A stretch of DNA of 64,000 bases from Burkholderiaceae bacterium (GTDB taxonomy: Bacteria > Pseudomonadota > Gammaproteobacteria > Burkholderiales > Burkholderiaceae_C), in assembly GCA_024235955.1 (NCBI GenBank), contig JACKLJ010000001.1, positions 372,001 through 436,000 on the forward strand, in the 5' to 3' direction. Each line of letters starts with the position of its first letter. Positions within the stretch are counted from its first letter, which is position 1. Made by a program: the position numbers and the translations under genes. The notes beneath the pieces are model-generated. The model made no database searches and was not told the origin of the DNA. It worked only from the letters and a program-made list of their open reading frames with translations. This document shows, in pieces, positions 17,253-26,893 of the stretch.

Positions 17253-18146
17253 ATGAACGCCACGCCCACTGTTCCACCGCCCGACGCGCCCGCGCCGCGC
17301 AGCCGGCTGGCGCTGTACCTGGACCTGATCCGCTGGGACCGGCCGGCCGGCTGGCTGGTGCTGCTGTGGCCCACGCTGGGCGCATTGTGGCTGGCGGCGG
17401 GGGGCTTCCCGGGCTGGCACCTGCTGGTGGTGTTCGTGCTCGGCACCATCCTGATGCGCTCGGCCGGCTGCTGCATCAACGACGTGGCCGACCGCGATTT
17501 CGACCGCCACGTCAAGCGCACCGCGCGCCGCCCCGTCACCAGCGGCCAGGTGAGCGTGCGCGAGGCGCTGCTGCTGGGTGCGGCGCTGGCGCTGGTGGCG
17601 TTTGGCCTGGCGCTCACCACCAACGCGCTGGTGATCGCCTGGTCGGTGCCGGCGCTGCTGGTGACCATCGCCTACCCCTTCACCAAGCGCTTCTTTGCCA
17701 TGCCGCAGGCGGTGCTGGGCATCGCCTTCGGCTTCGGCATCCCCATGGCCTACGCCGCCGTGCAGGCCACGGTGCCGCTGGAGGCGCTGTGGCTGTTCCT
17801 GGGCAAGATCGCGCTGGTGCTGGCCTACGACACGGAGTACGCCATGGTCGACCGCGACGACGACCTGAAGATCGGCATGAAGACCTCGGCCATCACGCTG
17901 GGCCGCGCCGACGTGGCGGCGGTGATGCTGTTCTTTGCTACCTACCTGGCGATCTGGCTCTGGATCGCCCTGCGGCACGCGTCATCGGGCTTTCTGGTCG
18001 CGGCATTCGGGGTGGCGGCGGCGCAGGTGGTGTGGCACTACACGCTGATCCGCCGACGCGAGCGGGCAGGGTGCTTCGTCGCCTTTTCCAAGAGCCACTG
18101 GATCAGTTTGGCGGTGTTCGTGGGGATCGTGCTGGCGCTGGCTTGA
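17253..18146 (+). CDS. ubiA: 4-hydroxybenzoate octaprenyltransferase
   Basis: The 297-residue inner-membrane prenyltransferase attaches the polyprenyl tail to 4-hydroxybenzoate in ubiquinone synthesis. Both Asp-rich Mg-diphosphate sites are visible: NDVADRDFDRHVKRTARRP (near residue 80) and DTEYAMVDRDDDLKIG (near 200), plus RWDRPAGWLVLLWPTLG at the N-terminus. The ATG is 3 nt downstream of a family A repeat, which therefore occupies its whole 5' region; no clear ribosome-binding site is seen. The same frame is open upstream but only as the shadow of the PAP2 gene. Confidence 0.96.
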   Translation: MNATPTVPPPDAPAPRSRLALYLDLIRWDRPAGWLVLLWPTLGALWLAAGGFPGWHLLVVFVLGTILMRSAGCCINDVADRDFDRHVKRTARRPVTSGQVSVREALLLGAALALVAFGLALTTNALVIAWSVPALLVTIAYPFTKRFFAMPQAVLGIAFGFGIPMAYAAVQATVPLEALWLFLGKIALVLAYDTEYAMVDRDDDLKIGMKTSAITLGRADVAAVMLFFATYLAIWLWIALRHASSGFLVAAFGVAAAQVVWHYTLIRRRERAGCFVAFSKSHWISLAVFVGIVLALA

Positions 18147-18164
18147 AGGCAGTGCAATGCCGGA

Positions 18165-18231
18165 TTCGATCCTGAACTGATAGCTGGCTGCGCCCGTCAC
18201 GCAAGGGCTGTGGCTTGATCTGGCTGGGAAT
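18165..18231 (-). repeat. Family A dispersed repeat, copy 3
   Basis: Minus-strand copy containing the complement of AGCCCTTGCGTGACGGGCGC followed by AGCCAGCTATCAG, shortly after the ubiA stop codon. The AAAATCGG end is degenerate. Confidence 0.7.
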
Positions 18232-18262
18232 TTCTTGCGCGGCGTGGACGACGCCCTCCGTT

Positions 18263-18290
18263 CGGGCTGAGCCCGTCGAAGCCGTTTGGC
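18263..18290 (+). repeat. Family C half-element
   Basis: The sequence TTCGGGCTGAGCCCGTCGAA followed by GCC matches the left arm of the stem-loop at 55347-55406. The complementary right arm is missing here. Confidence 0.6.
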
Positions 18291-18380
18291 GTGCTCCCTG
18301 GATGTTGCTGCCGATGCGCCCTTTTTGGGGGGGGCGCCGCACGCCGGGATGCGTTTGGCCCTGCGGACCGCCGGCACACC

Positions 18381-18450
18381 AGTTTTTGAGTTGAATCGCT
18401 GTTTTGACCAGGCGTGGCGGGCGCAGGCAGCTATTGAAAACGTAGTTGCT
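18381..18450 (+). repeat. Family A dispersed repeat, copy 4
   Basis: A diverged plus-strand copy ending GGCGGGCGCAGGCAGCTATT then GAAAAC. The upstream half is poorly conserved. Confidence 0.65.
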
Positions 18451-18490
18451 TTGGGAGCGCCGCAGGCCGGGACGTGCGCCCGGCGGCGCA

Positions 18491-18790
18491 CCTACTTTTC
18501 TTTGCTTCGCCAAAGAAAAGTAGGCAAAAGAAAGGCGACCCCACTTGCCGTGTCCCTGCGCTTCGCTGCGGGCAACCTGCGATGCTCGGTCGTGGGGCGG
18601 CGCTGCGGAACTCGCTTTGCGGCTACGCCGCTCCGCTCGAACAGCCGCAGCGAGTCAGAGCACGAAGCGCGGCCATCCTTCGGTGGCCGCGCCCGCCCCA
18701 CGCCCTGCGCTTCTCGGCACGGCCAGAGGGGATTGGGGAACACGGGCCATCGCTTCGCTCGGCCTAAGAGCGAACAACAGGGCGCGCAGA
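18491..18790 (+). repeat. Family D repeat with perfect 14-bp hairpin
   Basis: CCTACTTTTCTTTG at 18491-18504 and CAAAGAAAAGTAGG at 18511-18524 form a perfect 14-bp stem around the loop CTTCGC. About 250 nt follow, translating in one frame to KKSRQKKGDPTCRVPALRCG and similar. I recall near-identical false ORFs recurring across Burkholderiales genomes, which suggests a dispersed repeat and not a gene. The 3' boundary is approximate. Confidence 0.6.
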
Positions 18791-18814
18791 TAGTTCTGGC
18801 ACCCCCAGACGGCC

Positions 18815-18926
18815 GCGGAGCAGGCCATACGGGTGAACGCCGTGCTCGGGCTTGTACCGAGCACTGGCGTTGTCCCCCCTCCCGAAGAGAGAGGGGGGAA
18901 GGCGCGTCAGCGACTCAGGGGGGTGG
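18815..18926 (-). repeat. Family B repeat, copy 1, directly after proC
   Basis: Read on the minus strand, it starts within 3 nt of the proC stop codon with CCACCCCCCTGAGTCGCTGA, continues with C-rich and G-rich arms that can pair (CCCCCCTC... and GAGGGGGG), and ends near GGCCTGCTCCGC. It may act as the proC terminator. Confidence 0.75.
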
Positions 18927-19760
18927 TCAATATTCCTCGCCGAGTTCCCTGGCCCGGCGCGCGGCGGCCTTCATGGCGGCGATGAAGGACTGGTCCATGC
19001 CGGCTTCTCGCATCACGGTCAGGCCGGCGTGGGTGGTGCCGCCCTTGCTGGTGACGCGCTCGCGCAGGGTGGCCAGGGGCTCGGGTGAATCGGCGGCCAG
19101 CTGGGCGCCGCCGGCGAACGTGCCGACGGCCAGGCGGCGGGCCTGTTCGGGCGTGAGGCCGAGCTCGGTGCCGGCCTGCTGCATGGCTTCCAGAAAATAG
19201 AACACGTAGGCCGGGCCGGAGCCGGAGAGGGCGGTCACGGCGTCGAGCTGCTCCTCGCGCTCGACCCACAGCCAGTCGCCGGTGGTGGCGATCACGGCCT
19301 CGGCCAGCGCGCGGTCGGTGGCGCTGGCGGAGGGGCTGGCGAACAGCCCGGTCATGCCCTTGCCGACCAGCGCCGGCGTGTTGGGCATGCAGCGCACGAT
19401 GCGCGTGGCGCCGGCCGCCTGGGCGATGGCTTTGGCGCGAATGCCGGCCATCACGGAAAGGTGCAGCGCGCCGCCCGCCAGATCGCGCACTGGCGCGGCG
19501 GCTTCGCGGAACATCTGCGGCTTGACGGCCCAGACCACCAGGTCGGCGCCACGCAGTGCCTCGCCCGCCGCCGGCTGCGCGGTCACGCCGTGCTGCGCCA
19601 GCAGGGCGGCGCGCGCGGCCTCGAAGGGCTCCACCACCGCCACCTGCGCGGCCGCAAGCCCGCGCCGGATCAGCCCGCCGATGACGGCGCTGGCCATGTT
19701 GCCGCCGCCGATGAAGGCGATTCGGGTGGTGGGCGGAAGTGCGGAGGCGGTGCTGGTCAT
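18927..19760 (-). CDS. proC: Pyrroline-5-carboxylate reductase
   Basis: The 277-residue enzyme catalyses the last step of proline synthesis, reduction of pyrroline-5-carboxylate with NAD(P)H. An N-terminal Rossmann site IAFIGGGNMASAVIGGLIRR, the cofactor-binding VVWAVKPQM stretch, RIVRCMPNTPALVGKGMTG and the C-terminal dimer signature (ALSGSGPAYVFYFLEAM ... VTSKGGTTHAGL) are present. Length is typical. It is divergent from glpK with 105 nt between, and a family B repeat lies immediately after its stop codon. Confidence 0.97.
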   Translation of the reverse strand: MTSTASALPPTTRIAFIGGGNMASAVIGGLIRRGLAAAQVAVVEPFEAARAALLAQHGVTAQPAAGEALRGADLVVWAVKPQMFREAAAPVRDLAGGALHLSVMAGIRAKAIAQAAGATRIVRCMPNTPALVGKGMTGLFASPSASATDRALAEAVIATTGDWLWVEREEQLDAVTALSGSGPAYVFYFLEAMQQAGTELGLTPEQARRLAVGTFAGGAQLAADSPEPLATLRERVTSKGGTTHAGLTVMREAGMDQSFIAAMKAAARRARELGEEY

Positions 19761-19865
19761 GGCGGTGCGGGGCGTAGGTGCAAAGGCGGGCGGGCCAGTT
19801 TACGCGCCGGGTCCGCTGGCGCATCCGGCTGGCCCGGGGGCGGCCGAATCCGCTACGCTTGCGCC

Positions 19866-21392
<1,527 letters not shown>

Positions 21393-21512
21393 GACACCAC
21401 CCTGAGGCGCCGATGCGCCTTCGTACCGCTTGCTGCGCGAGGAGGCCGCACCGCCACTGGCCGGTGCGTGCGCGGCCACGGCAGTCACGCGCATCGCCTG
21501 CTCCGCGGCCGT
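21393..21512 (+). repeat. Family B repeat, copy 2, directly after glpK
   Basis: It begins at the glpK stop codon (TGA-GACACCACCCTGAGGCGCC) and runs through CCACTGGCCGGTGC and GCGGCCACGGC to GCCTGCTCCGCGGCCG. The middle C/G-rich hairpin is degenerate compared with the copy at 55198. Confidence 0.7.
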
Positions 21513-21549
21513 TCGAGGATGATGGGCGTCGGCGGCACTGCATGACGGG

Positions 21550-21625
21550 CTTTGAGTTTCAAGCAAAATCAGCGCCTGGCCCTTGTGCAGCAGGCGCAGA
21601 CAGCTATCAAATAAATAGTATTCGA
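21550..21625 (+). repeat. Family A dispersed repeat, copy 6
   Basis: TTTGAGTTTCAAGCAAAATC starts the element, GCGCAGACAGCTATCAAATA ends it just before the glpD start codon. It occupies the glpD leader. Confidence 0.85.
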
Positions 21626-21627
21626 CC

Positions 21628-23229
21628 ATGACCGCTGCACCTTTGCCTACCGACCGCGCCGCGCTGCTGGAGCGCCTGGCCGAGCCGCGCAAGGTCGATC
21701 TGGTGGTGGTGGGCGGCGGCGCCACGGGCCTGGGCGTGGCGCTGGACGCCGCGCTGCGCGGCCACAGCGTGGTGCTGCTGGAGGCGGAGGATTTCGCCAA
21801 GGGTACCTCGTCGCGTGCCACCAAGCTGGTGCACGGGGGCGTGCGCTACCTGGCGCAGGGCAACGTCGGGCTGGTGCGCGAGGCGCTGCACGAGCGCGTG
21901 CACATCCTGGAGAACGCGCCGCACCTGGCGCAGCCGCTGCCCTTCGTGATGCCGGCGTACAGATATTGGGAGACGCCGTTCTACGGCGTGGGCCTGAAGA
22001 TGTACGACCTGCTGGCGGGCCGTGCCGGCCTGGGCGACACGCGTTTTCTGTCGCCGCGCCAGACCCAGCGGCTGCTGCCGGGCGTGCAGGCGCGCGGCCT
22101 GAAAGGCGGCGTGAAGTACTGGGACGGCCAGTTCGACGACGCGCGGCTGGCGCTGGCCATTGCCCGCACGGCGGCGGCGCAGGGGGCGCTGCTGGTCAAT
22201 TACTGCCGCGTCACCGGCGTGCTGCATGAGGCCGGCAAGGTGGCCGGCGTGCATTGCCAGGACACGGAAACCGGCCGCGAATTCGAGCTGCAGGCCGGTT
22301 GCGTGGTCAACGCCACCGGCGTCTGGGTGGATGCCCTGCGCGAGGACGACGCCCGCGCCGCCGGCCAGCAAGCCCAGCCCATGGTGGCGCCCAGCCAGGG
22401 CGTGCACGCCGTGGTGGACCAGGATTTCTCACCCGGGGGTCACGCGTTGCTGGTGCCCAGCACGGCGGACGGCCGGGTGCTGTTCGCCGTGCCCTGGCAG
22501 GGCAAGCTGATCCTCGGCACCACCGACACCCCGCGCCAGGACGTGCCGCTGGAGCCCCGGCCGCTGGCGGGCGAGCTGGAGTTCATCCTGCGCGAGGCGG
22601 GCCACTACCTGGCCCGGGCGCCGCAGCGGGCCGACATCCGCAGCGTGTGGGTGGGCTTGCGACCGCTGGTCAAGCCGACGCACGAGGGTGGGGGTACCGC
22701 CGCCATCAGCCGCGAACACACGGTGCTGGTTTCGCCGGCCGGCCTGGTCACGGTGACCGGCGGCAAGTGGACCACCTACCGCGCCATGGCCGAGGATGTG
22801 CTGGCCCGTTGCGTGGAGGCCGGGCGCCTGCCCGACCGCGGCCCTTCGCGCACCGCGCGCCAGCCGCTGGTGGGCACGCCGGCGCCGGGCCAGGCAGCGG
22901 TGAGCCTGGCCGAGCCACCGGGGCTGCACCTGTACGGCGCGGAGGCGCGCGCCGTCCAGGCGTTGCCGGGAAGCGACACCTGGCTGGCGCCGGGCCTGTC
23001 GGAAGCCATGGTGCGCTTTGCCGCCCGGCACGAATACGCCCGCAGCGTGGAAGACGTTCTGGCGCGCCGTTCGCGCTGGCTGTTCCTGGATGCTGCCGTC
23101 GCACAGGCCGCTGCCCCGGGCGTGGCCCGGGTGCTGCAGGAGGAACTGGGGCGAGAGACCGGCCTGGATGGCTTCGTGCAGCTGGCCGCCAGCTACCGCG
23201 CCGAAGCCACATCGCCGGTGGGCGGCTGA
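21628..23229 (+). CDS. glpD: Aerobic glycerol-3-phosphate dehydrogenase
   Basis: The 533-residue flavoprotein oxidises glycerol-3-phosphate to dihydroxyacetone phosphate at the inner membrane, passing electrons to ubiquinone. The FAD dinucleotide-binding site VDLVVVGGGATGLGVALDAA is at residues about 20-40, followed by the family signature KGTSSRATKLVHGGVRYL and, later, LILGTTDTPRQDVPL and VTVTGGKWTTYRAMAEDV. It works directly after GlpK. The two genes are about 235 nt apart, the gap being filled by a family B and a family A repeat; no canonical ribosome-binding site precedes the ATG. Confidence 0.96.
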   Translation: MTAAPLPTDRAALLERLAEPRKVDLVVVGGGATGLGVALDAALRGHSVVLLEAEDFAKGTSSRATKLVHGGVRYLAQGNVGLVREALHERVHILENAPHLAQPLPFVMPAYRYWETPFYGVGLKMYDLLAGRAGLGDTRFLSPRQTQRLLPGVQARGLKGGVKYWDGQFDDARLALAIARTAAAQGALLVNYCRVTGVLHEAGKVAGVHCQDTETGREFELQAGCVVNATGVWVDALREDDARAAGQQAQPMVAPSQGVHAVVDQDFSPGGHALLVPSTADGRVLFAVPWQGKLILGTTDTPRQDVPLEPRPLAGELEFILREAGHYLARAPQRADIRSVWVGLRPLVKPTHEGGGTAAISREHTVLVSPAGLVTVTGGKWTTYRAMAEDVLARCVEAGRLPDRGPSRTARQPLVGTPAPGQAAVSLAEPPGLHLYGAEARAVQALPGSDTWLAPGLSEAMVRFAARHEYARSVEDVLARRSRWLFLDAAVAQAAAPGVARVLQEELGRETGLDGFVQLAASYRAEATSPVGG

Positions 23230-23257
23230 GCTGCTCCGTCCGCTTGGCCCGGGCTGC

Positions 23258-23286
23258 TTGACAGGTGGCGGCCGAAATTACATAAT
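23258..23286 (+). promoter_or_regulatory. Sigma-70 promoter of the spc ribosomal operon
   Basis: TTGACA at 23258-23263, a 17-nt spacer and CATAAT at 23281-23286 form a near-consensus promoter. Initiation would be near 23293, giving a leader of about 140 nt before rplN. Confidence 0.85.
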
Positions 23287-23293
23287 AGAGAGC

Positions 23294-23312
23294 TTCGCCC
23301 TAATTGGGCGAT
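23294..23312 (+). promoter_or_regulatory. Hairpin at the 5' end of the rplN leader
   Basis: TCGCCC-taatt-GGGCGA forms a stem right at the expected transcript start. It may stabilise the mRNA or take part in control of the operon; no known ribosomal-protein binding structure was identified. Confidence 0.5.
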
Positions 23313-23434
23313 GGCTATCTGCCCCCAAACCCTGTGTTGAAAGTGCTGCTTCTGGCGCCTTTCAAGGCGGGCGTCGGGCCCAAGACTGATCCGGTTCAAG
23401 TGGTTTGAGCTGGGTGCAAGTTGGGAATTTTGAA

Positions 23435-23803
23435 ATGATCCAGACTGAATCTCGACTCGAGGTGGCCGACAACACCGGCGCCAAGTCCGTCCTGTGCATC
23501 AAGGTGCTGGGCGGCTCCAAGCGCCGTTACGCGAGTGTCGGCGACATCATCAAGGTGAGCATCAAGGAAGCTGCTCCGCGCGGCCGCGTCAAGAAGGGCG
23601 AGGTCTACAGCGCGGTGGTCGTGCGCACCGCCAAGGGTGTGCGCCGCGCCGACGGCTCGCTCATCAAGTTCGACGGCAACGCCGCCGTGCTGCTCAACAA
23701 CAAGCTGGAGCCCATCGGCACCCGCATCTTCGGCCCGGTGACGCGCGAACTGCGTTCCGAGCGCTTCATGAAGATCGTGTCGCTGGCGCCCGAAGTCCTG
23801 TAA
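23435..23803 (+). CDS. rplN: 50S ribosomal protein L14
   Basis: The 122-residue protein is standard length, with MIQTESRLEVADNTGAKSV at the start and GTRIFGPVTRELR near the end. It binds 23S rRNA at the subunit interface and, in the assembled ribosome, contacts L19. It is the first gene of the cluster here: rpsQ and rpmC, which normally precede it in the S10-spc arrangement, are absent and glpD lies upstream. The ATG at 23435 is the family start; a GTG-type extension to 23405 is not supported. Confidence 0.98.
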   Translation: MIQTESRLEVADNTGAKSVLCIKVLGGSKRRYASVGDIIKVSIKEAAPRGRVKKGEVYSAVVVRTAKGVRRADGSLIKFDGNAAVLLNNKLEPIGTRIFGPVTRELRSERFMKIVSLAPEVL

Positions 23804-23814
23804 GGAAACGCGCC

Positions 23815-24135
23815 ATGAACAAGATTCGCAAGGGCGATGAAGTGGTCGTGCTCACCGGGCGCGACAAGGGCAAGCGCGGCACCGTCACGCTGCGTGCCGA
23901 CGCCGACCGTCTGCTGGTCGAGGGCATCAACCTGGTCAAGAAGCACGTCAAGCCGAACCCGATGCGGGGCGAGCAGGGCGGCATCGTGGAAAAGGCCATG
24001 CCTATCCACCAGTCGAACGTGGCGATCTACAACAAGGCGACCGGCAAGGCCGATCGCGTGGGCGTCAAGACCCTGCAGGACGGTACGCGCGTGCGCGTGT
24101 TCAAGTCCAGCGGCGAAGAAATCAAGGTGGCGTGA
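23815..24135 (+). CDS. rplX: 50S ribosomal protein L24
   Basis: The 106-residue assembly-initiating protein carries a KOW motif at its N-terminus (KIRKGDEVVVLTGRDKGKRG) and the KKHVKPNP segment of the family. It binds the 5' domain of 23S rRNA. It follows rplN by 11 nt after AAGGAAA. Confidence 0.98.
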   Translation: MNKIRKGDEVVVLTGRDKGKRGTVTLRADADRLLVEGINLVKKHVKPNPMRGEQGGIVEKAMPIHQSNVAIYNKATGKADRVGVKTLQDGTRVRVFKSSGEEIKVA

Positions 24136-24143
24136 GGACGATC

Positions 24144-24683
24144 ATGGCACGACTGCAACAACACTATCGCGAAAAAGTGGCGCCCGAGCTGATGAAGAAG
24201 TTCGGCTACAAGTCGCCCATGGAGGTGCCGCGCCTCACCAAGATCACGCTGAACATGGGCGTGAGCGAGGCTGTGGCCGACAAGAAGGTCATGGATCACG
24301 CCGTGGGCGACCTGACCAAGATCGCCGGCCAGAAGCCCGTGGTCACCAAGGCCAAGAAAGCCATCGCCGGCTTCAAGATCCGCGAAGGCCAGGCCATCGG
24401 CACCATGGTCACGCTGCGTGGCGTGCGCATGTACGAATTCCTGGATCGCTTCGTCACCGTCGCGCTGCCGCGCGTGCGTGACTTCCGCGGTGTGTCCGGC
24501 CGTGCCTTCGACGGCCGCGGCAACTACAACATTGGCGTGAAAGAGCAGATCATCTTCCCCGAAATCGAGTACGACAAGGTGGATGCGCTGCGCGGTCTGA
24601 ACATCAGCATCACGACGACGGCCAAGACCGACGAGGAGTGCAAGGCGCTGCTCGCGGGCTTCCGTTTTCCGTTCAAGAACTAA
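24144..24683 (+). CDS. rplE: 50S ribosomal protein L5
   Basis: The 179-residue protein binds 5S rRNA and contacts the small subunit. Family segments include PRLTKITLNMGVSEA, KAKKAIAGFKIREGQAIG and NYNIGVKEQIIFPEIEYDK. The ATG at 24144 follows GAGGA; an in-frame GTG at 24132 overlapping the rplX stop is not used. Confidence 0.98.
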   Translation: MARLQQHYREKVAPELMKKFGYKSPMEVPRLTKITLNMGVSEAVADKKVMDHAVGDLTKIAGQKPVVTKAKKAIAGFKIREGQAIGTMVTLRGVRMYEFLDRFVTVALPRVRDFRGVSGRAFDGRGNYNIGVKEQIIFPEIEYDKVDALRGLNISITTTAKTDEECKALLAGFRFPFKN

Positions 24684-24694
24684 AGGGTAACGCT

Positions 24695-25000
24695 GTGGCA
24701 AAAACCGCATTGATCGAACGCGAACTCAAGCGCGAGAAGCTCGTTGCCAAGTACGCGGCCAAGCACGCTGAACTGAAGGCGATCGCCGACGACATCAAGC
24801 GCAGCGACGAGGAGCGCGCCCAGGCTCGTCTGGCGCTGCAGAAGCTTCCGCGCAACGCCAACCCGACGCGCCTGCGCAACCGCTGCGAAATCACCGGTCG
24901 TCCGCGTGGCACGTTCCGCCAGTTCGGCCTGGGCCGCGCCAAGATCCGCGAGATGGCCTTCGCCGGCGACATCCCGGGCGTCATCAAGGCGAGCTGGTAA
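24695..25000 (+). CDS. rpsN: 30S ribosomal protein S14 (zinc-independent form)
   Basis: The 101-residue S14 has the C-terminal NRCEITGRPRGTFRQFGLGR signature and lacks the CxxC pairs of the zinc-binding paralogue, so it is the C-minus type. It is needed for assembly of the 30S head. Translation starts at GTG, after AAGGGTAA. Confidence 0.98.
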   Translation: MAKTALIERELKREKLVAKYAAKHAELKAIADDIKRSDEERAQARLALQKLPRNANPTRLRNRCEITGRPRGTFRQFGLGRAKIREMAFAGDIPGVIKASW

Positions 25001-25018
25001 GTCAGCAGGAGATTCAAC

Positions 25019-25414
25019 ATGAGCATGAGTGATCCCATTGCCGACCTGCTGACCCGCATCCGCAACGCGCAGATGGTGGCCAAGCAGACCGTGTCGGTGC
25101 CCTCGTCCAAGGTCAAGGTGGCCATTGCCCAGGTGCTGAAGGACGAAGGCTACATCGACGGCTTCGAAATCAAGAGCGAAGGCGGCAAGTCCGAACTGCA
25201 AATCGCCCTCAAGTACTACGCCGGTCGTCCGGTGATCGAGCGCATCGAGCGCGTCAGCCGTCCTGGCCTGCGCGTGTACAAGGGCCGCGATGCCATTCCC
25301 CAGGTGATGAACGGCCTGGGTGTGGCGATCGTGACCACGCCGAAGGGCGTGATGACGGACCGCAAGGCGCGCGCTACCGGTGTCGGTGGCGAGGTGCTGT
25401 GCTACGTGGCCTGA
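25019..25414 (+). CDS. rpsH: 30S ribosomal protein S8
   Basis: The 131-residue protein binds the central domain of 16S rRNA. N-terminal DPIADLLTRIRNAQ and C-terminal GVMTDRKARATGVGGEVLCYVA are characteristic. In E. coli S8 represses the spc operon by binding near the L5 start; whether an equivalent site exists here cannot be seen by eye. Confidence 0.98.
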   Translation: MSMSDPIADLLTRIRNAQMVAKQTVSVPSSKVKVAIAQVLKDEGYIDGFEIKSEGGKSELQIALKYYAGRPVIERIERVSRPGLRVYKGRDAIPQVMNGLGVAIVTTPKGVMTDRKARATGVGGEVLCYVA

Positions 25415-25435
25415 TCCGCGCCAGGAGATATCAAG

Positions 25436-25969
25436 ATGTCACGCATTGGAAAAGCTGCCGTCACCGTCCCCCAGGGCGTGGACGTGCAGATCAAGGAAGA
25501 CCAGATCACCGTGAAGGGTACCGGCGGCGAGCTCAAGCTGGTTCCGAACCGTCTGGTCAAGATCAGCAGCGAAGGCGGCAAACTGTCCTTCGTGCCGGTT
25601 GACGAGTCGCGCGAGGCCAACGCCATGAGCGGCACCATGCGTCAGCTGGTCAACAACATGGTGGTGGGTGTCAGCAAGGGCTTCGAGAAGAAGCTGACGC
25701 TGGTTGGCGTGGGCTTCCGTGCTCAGGCCCAAGGCGCCAAGCTGAACCTGAACGTGGGTTATTCGCACCCCGTCAACATCGAGATGCCGGCCGGCATCAC
25801 GGTGGCGACGCCGGCTCCCACCGAGATCGTGATCAAGGGTGCCGACCGCCAGCGTGTCGGCCAGATCGCGGCCGAGATTCGCGACGTGCGTCCGCCCGAG
25901 CCCTACAAAGGCAAGGGCATCCGCTATGCGGATGAGCGCGTCGTGATCAAGGAAACCAAGAAGAAATAA
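25436..25969 (+). CDS. rplF: 50S ribosomal protein L6
   Basis: The 177-residue protein contains the two repeated domains of L6, beginning SRIGKAAVTVPQGVDVQI and ending with the signature PPEPYKGKGIRYADE. It lies near the sarcin-ricin loop in the large subunit. It is 21 nt from rpsH, preceded by AGGAGAT. Confidence 0.98.
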   Translation: MSRIGKAAVTVPQGVDVQIKEDQITVKGTGGELKLVPNRLVKISSEGGKLSFVPVDESREANAMSGTMRQLVNNMVVGVSKGFEKKLTLVGVGFRAQAQGAKLNLNVGYSHPVNIEMPAGITVATPAPTEIVIKGADRQRVGQIAAEIRDVRPPEPYKGKGIRYADERVVIKETKKK

Positions 25970-25980
25970 GGACCTGCACC

Positions 25981-26346
25981 ATGACGACCAAGAAAGAGCA
26001 GCGTCTTCGCCGGGCCCGTCAGACCCGCATCCGCATCGCCACGCAAGGCGTGCCGCGCCTGACCGTGAACCGCAGCAACCTGCACATCTACGCCACGGTG
26101 CTGTCTGGCGACGGTGCGCGCGTGCTGGCCAGCGCCTCGACCGCCGAGGCGGACGTGCGCAAGGCGCTCGGTGGTGCCGGCAAGGGCGCCACCGTGGGTG
26201 CAGCGACCGACGTGGGCAAGCGCATCGCCGAGCGTGCCAAGGCCGCCGGCGTCGAGAAGGTGGCATTCGATCGTGCAGGCTTTGCCTACCACGGCCGCGT
26301 CAAGGCTCTGGCCGACGCCGCCCGTGAGGCCGGCCTGCAGTTCTGA
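25981..26346 (+). CDS. rplR: 50S ribosomal protein L18
   Basis: The 121-residue 5S-rRNA-binding protein has the basic N-terminus KKEQRLRRARQTRIR and the conserved PRLTVNRSNLHIYATV and VEKVAFDRAGFAYHGRVKAL segments. Spacing of 11 nt to rplF and 14 nt to rpsE fits one operon. Confidence 0.98.
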   Translation: MTTKKEQRLRRARQTRIRIATQGVPRLTVNRSNLHIYATVLSGDGARVLASASTAEADVRKALGGAGKGATVGAATDVGKRIAERAKAAGVEKVAFDRAGFAYHGRVKALADAAREAGLQF

Positions 26347-26360
26347 GAGGCGAGATACAG

Positions 26361-26879
26361 ATGGCTAAGTTTCAAGCACGCACGCAGGGCGACGGTCCGG
26401 AGGACGGCCTGCGCGAGAAGATGATCTCGGTGAACCGCGTCACCAAGGTGGTGAAGGGCGGCCGTATCCTCGGTTTCGCAGCGCTCACCGTGGTGGGTGA
26501 CGGCGACGGCCGCGTTGGCATGGGTAAGGGCAAGTCCAAGGAAGTGCCCGCAGCCGTGCAGAAGGCCATGGAAGAGGCCCGCCGCAACATGATCAAGGTG
26601 TCGCTCAAGGATGGCACGATTCATCACAGCGTGACCGGCCACCATGGCGCGGCCACTGTGATGATGGCGCCCGCTCCTCGCGGTACCGGCATCATCGCCG
26701 GCGGCCCGATGCGCGCCGTGTTCGAGGTGCTGGGCATCACCGATATCGTCGCCAAGAGCCACGGCACGTCCAACCCCTACAACATGGTGCGTGCCACGTT
26801 CGACGCCCTGACCAACAGCACGACTCCTGCCGAAGTGGCCGCCAAGCGCGGCAAGTCGGTGGAAGAGCTGTTCGCCTGA
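26361..26879 (+). CDS. rpsE: 30S ribosomal protein S5
   Basis: The 172-residue protein has the S5 double-stranded-RNA-binding domain (NRVTKVVKGGRILGFAALTV, then GDGDGRVGMGKGKSKEVPAA) and the C-terminal domain with GGPMRAVFEVLGITDIVAKS. It shapes the mRNA entry channel and decoding accuracy. Confidence 0.98.
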   Translation: MAKFQARTQGDGPEDGLREKMISVNRVTKVVKGGRILGFAALTVVGDGDGRVGMGKGKSKEVPAAVQKAMEEARRNMIKVSLKDGTIHHSVTGHHGAATVMMAPAPRGTGIIAGGPMRAVFEVLGITDIVAKSHGTSNPYNMVRATFDALTNSTTPAEVAAKRGKSVEELFA

Positions 26880-26893
26880 CCCGGGAGCTAGCA

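Larger units (their letters stand above)
18147..18926. other. Gene-free repeat island
   Basis: These 780 nt between ubiA and proC contain two family A copies in opposite orientations, half of a family C element, a family D hairpin with its flanking sequence, and a family B copy that abuts proC. Open frames in several phases across 18.3-18.9 kb have low-complexity, arginine-rich translations and no ribosome sites, and are not annotated as genes. Confidence 0.75.

Noticed and set aside
18286..19200. Long open frames over the repeat island and proC
   Set aside because: They translate repeats and the antisense of proC. Similar false ORFs recur in relatives because the repeats recur.
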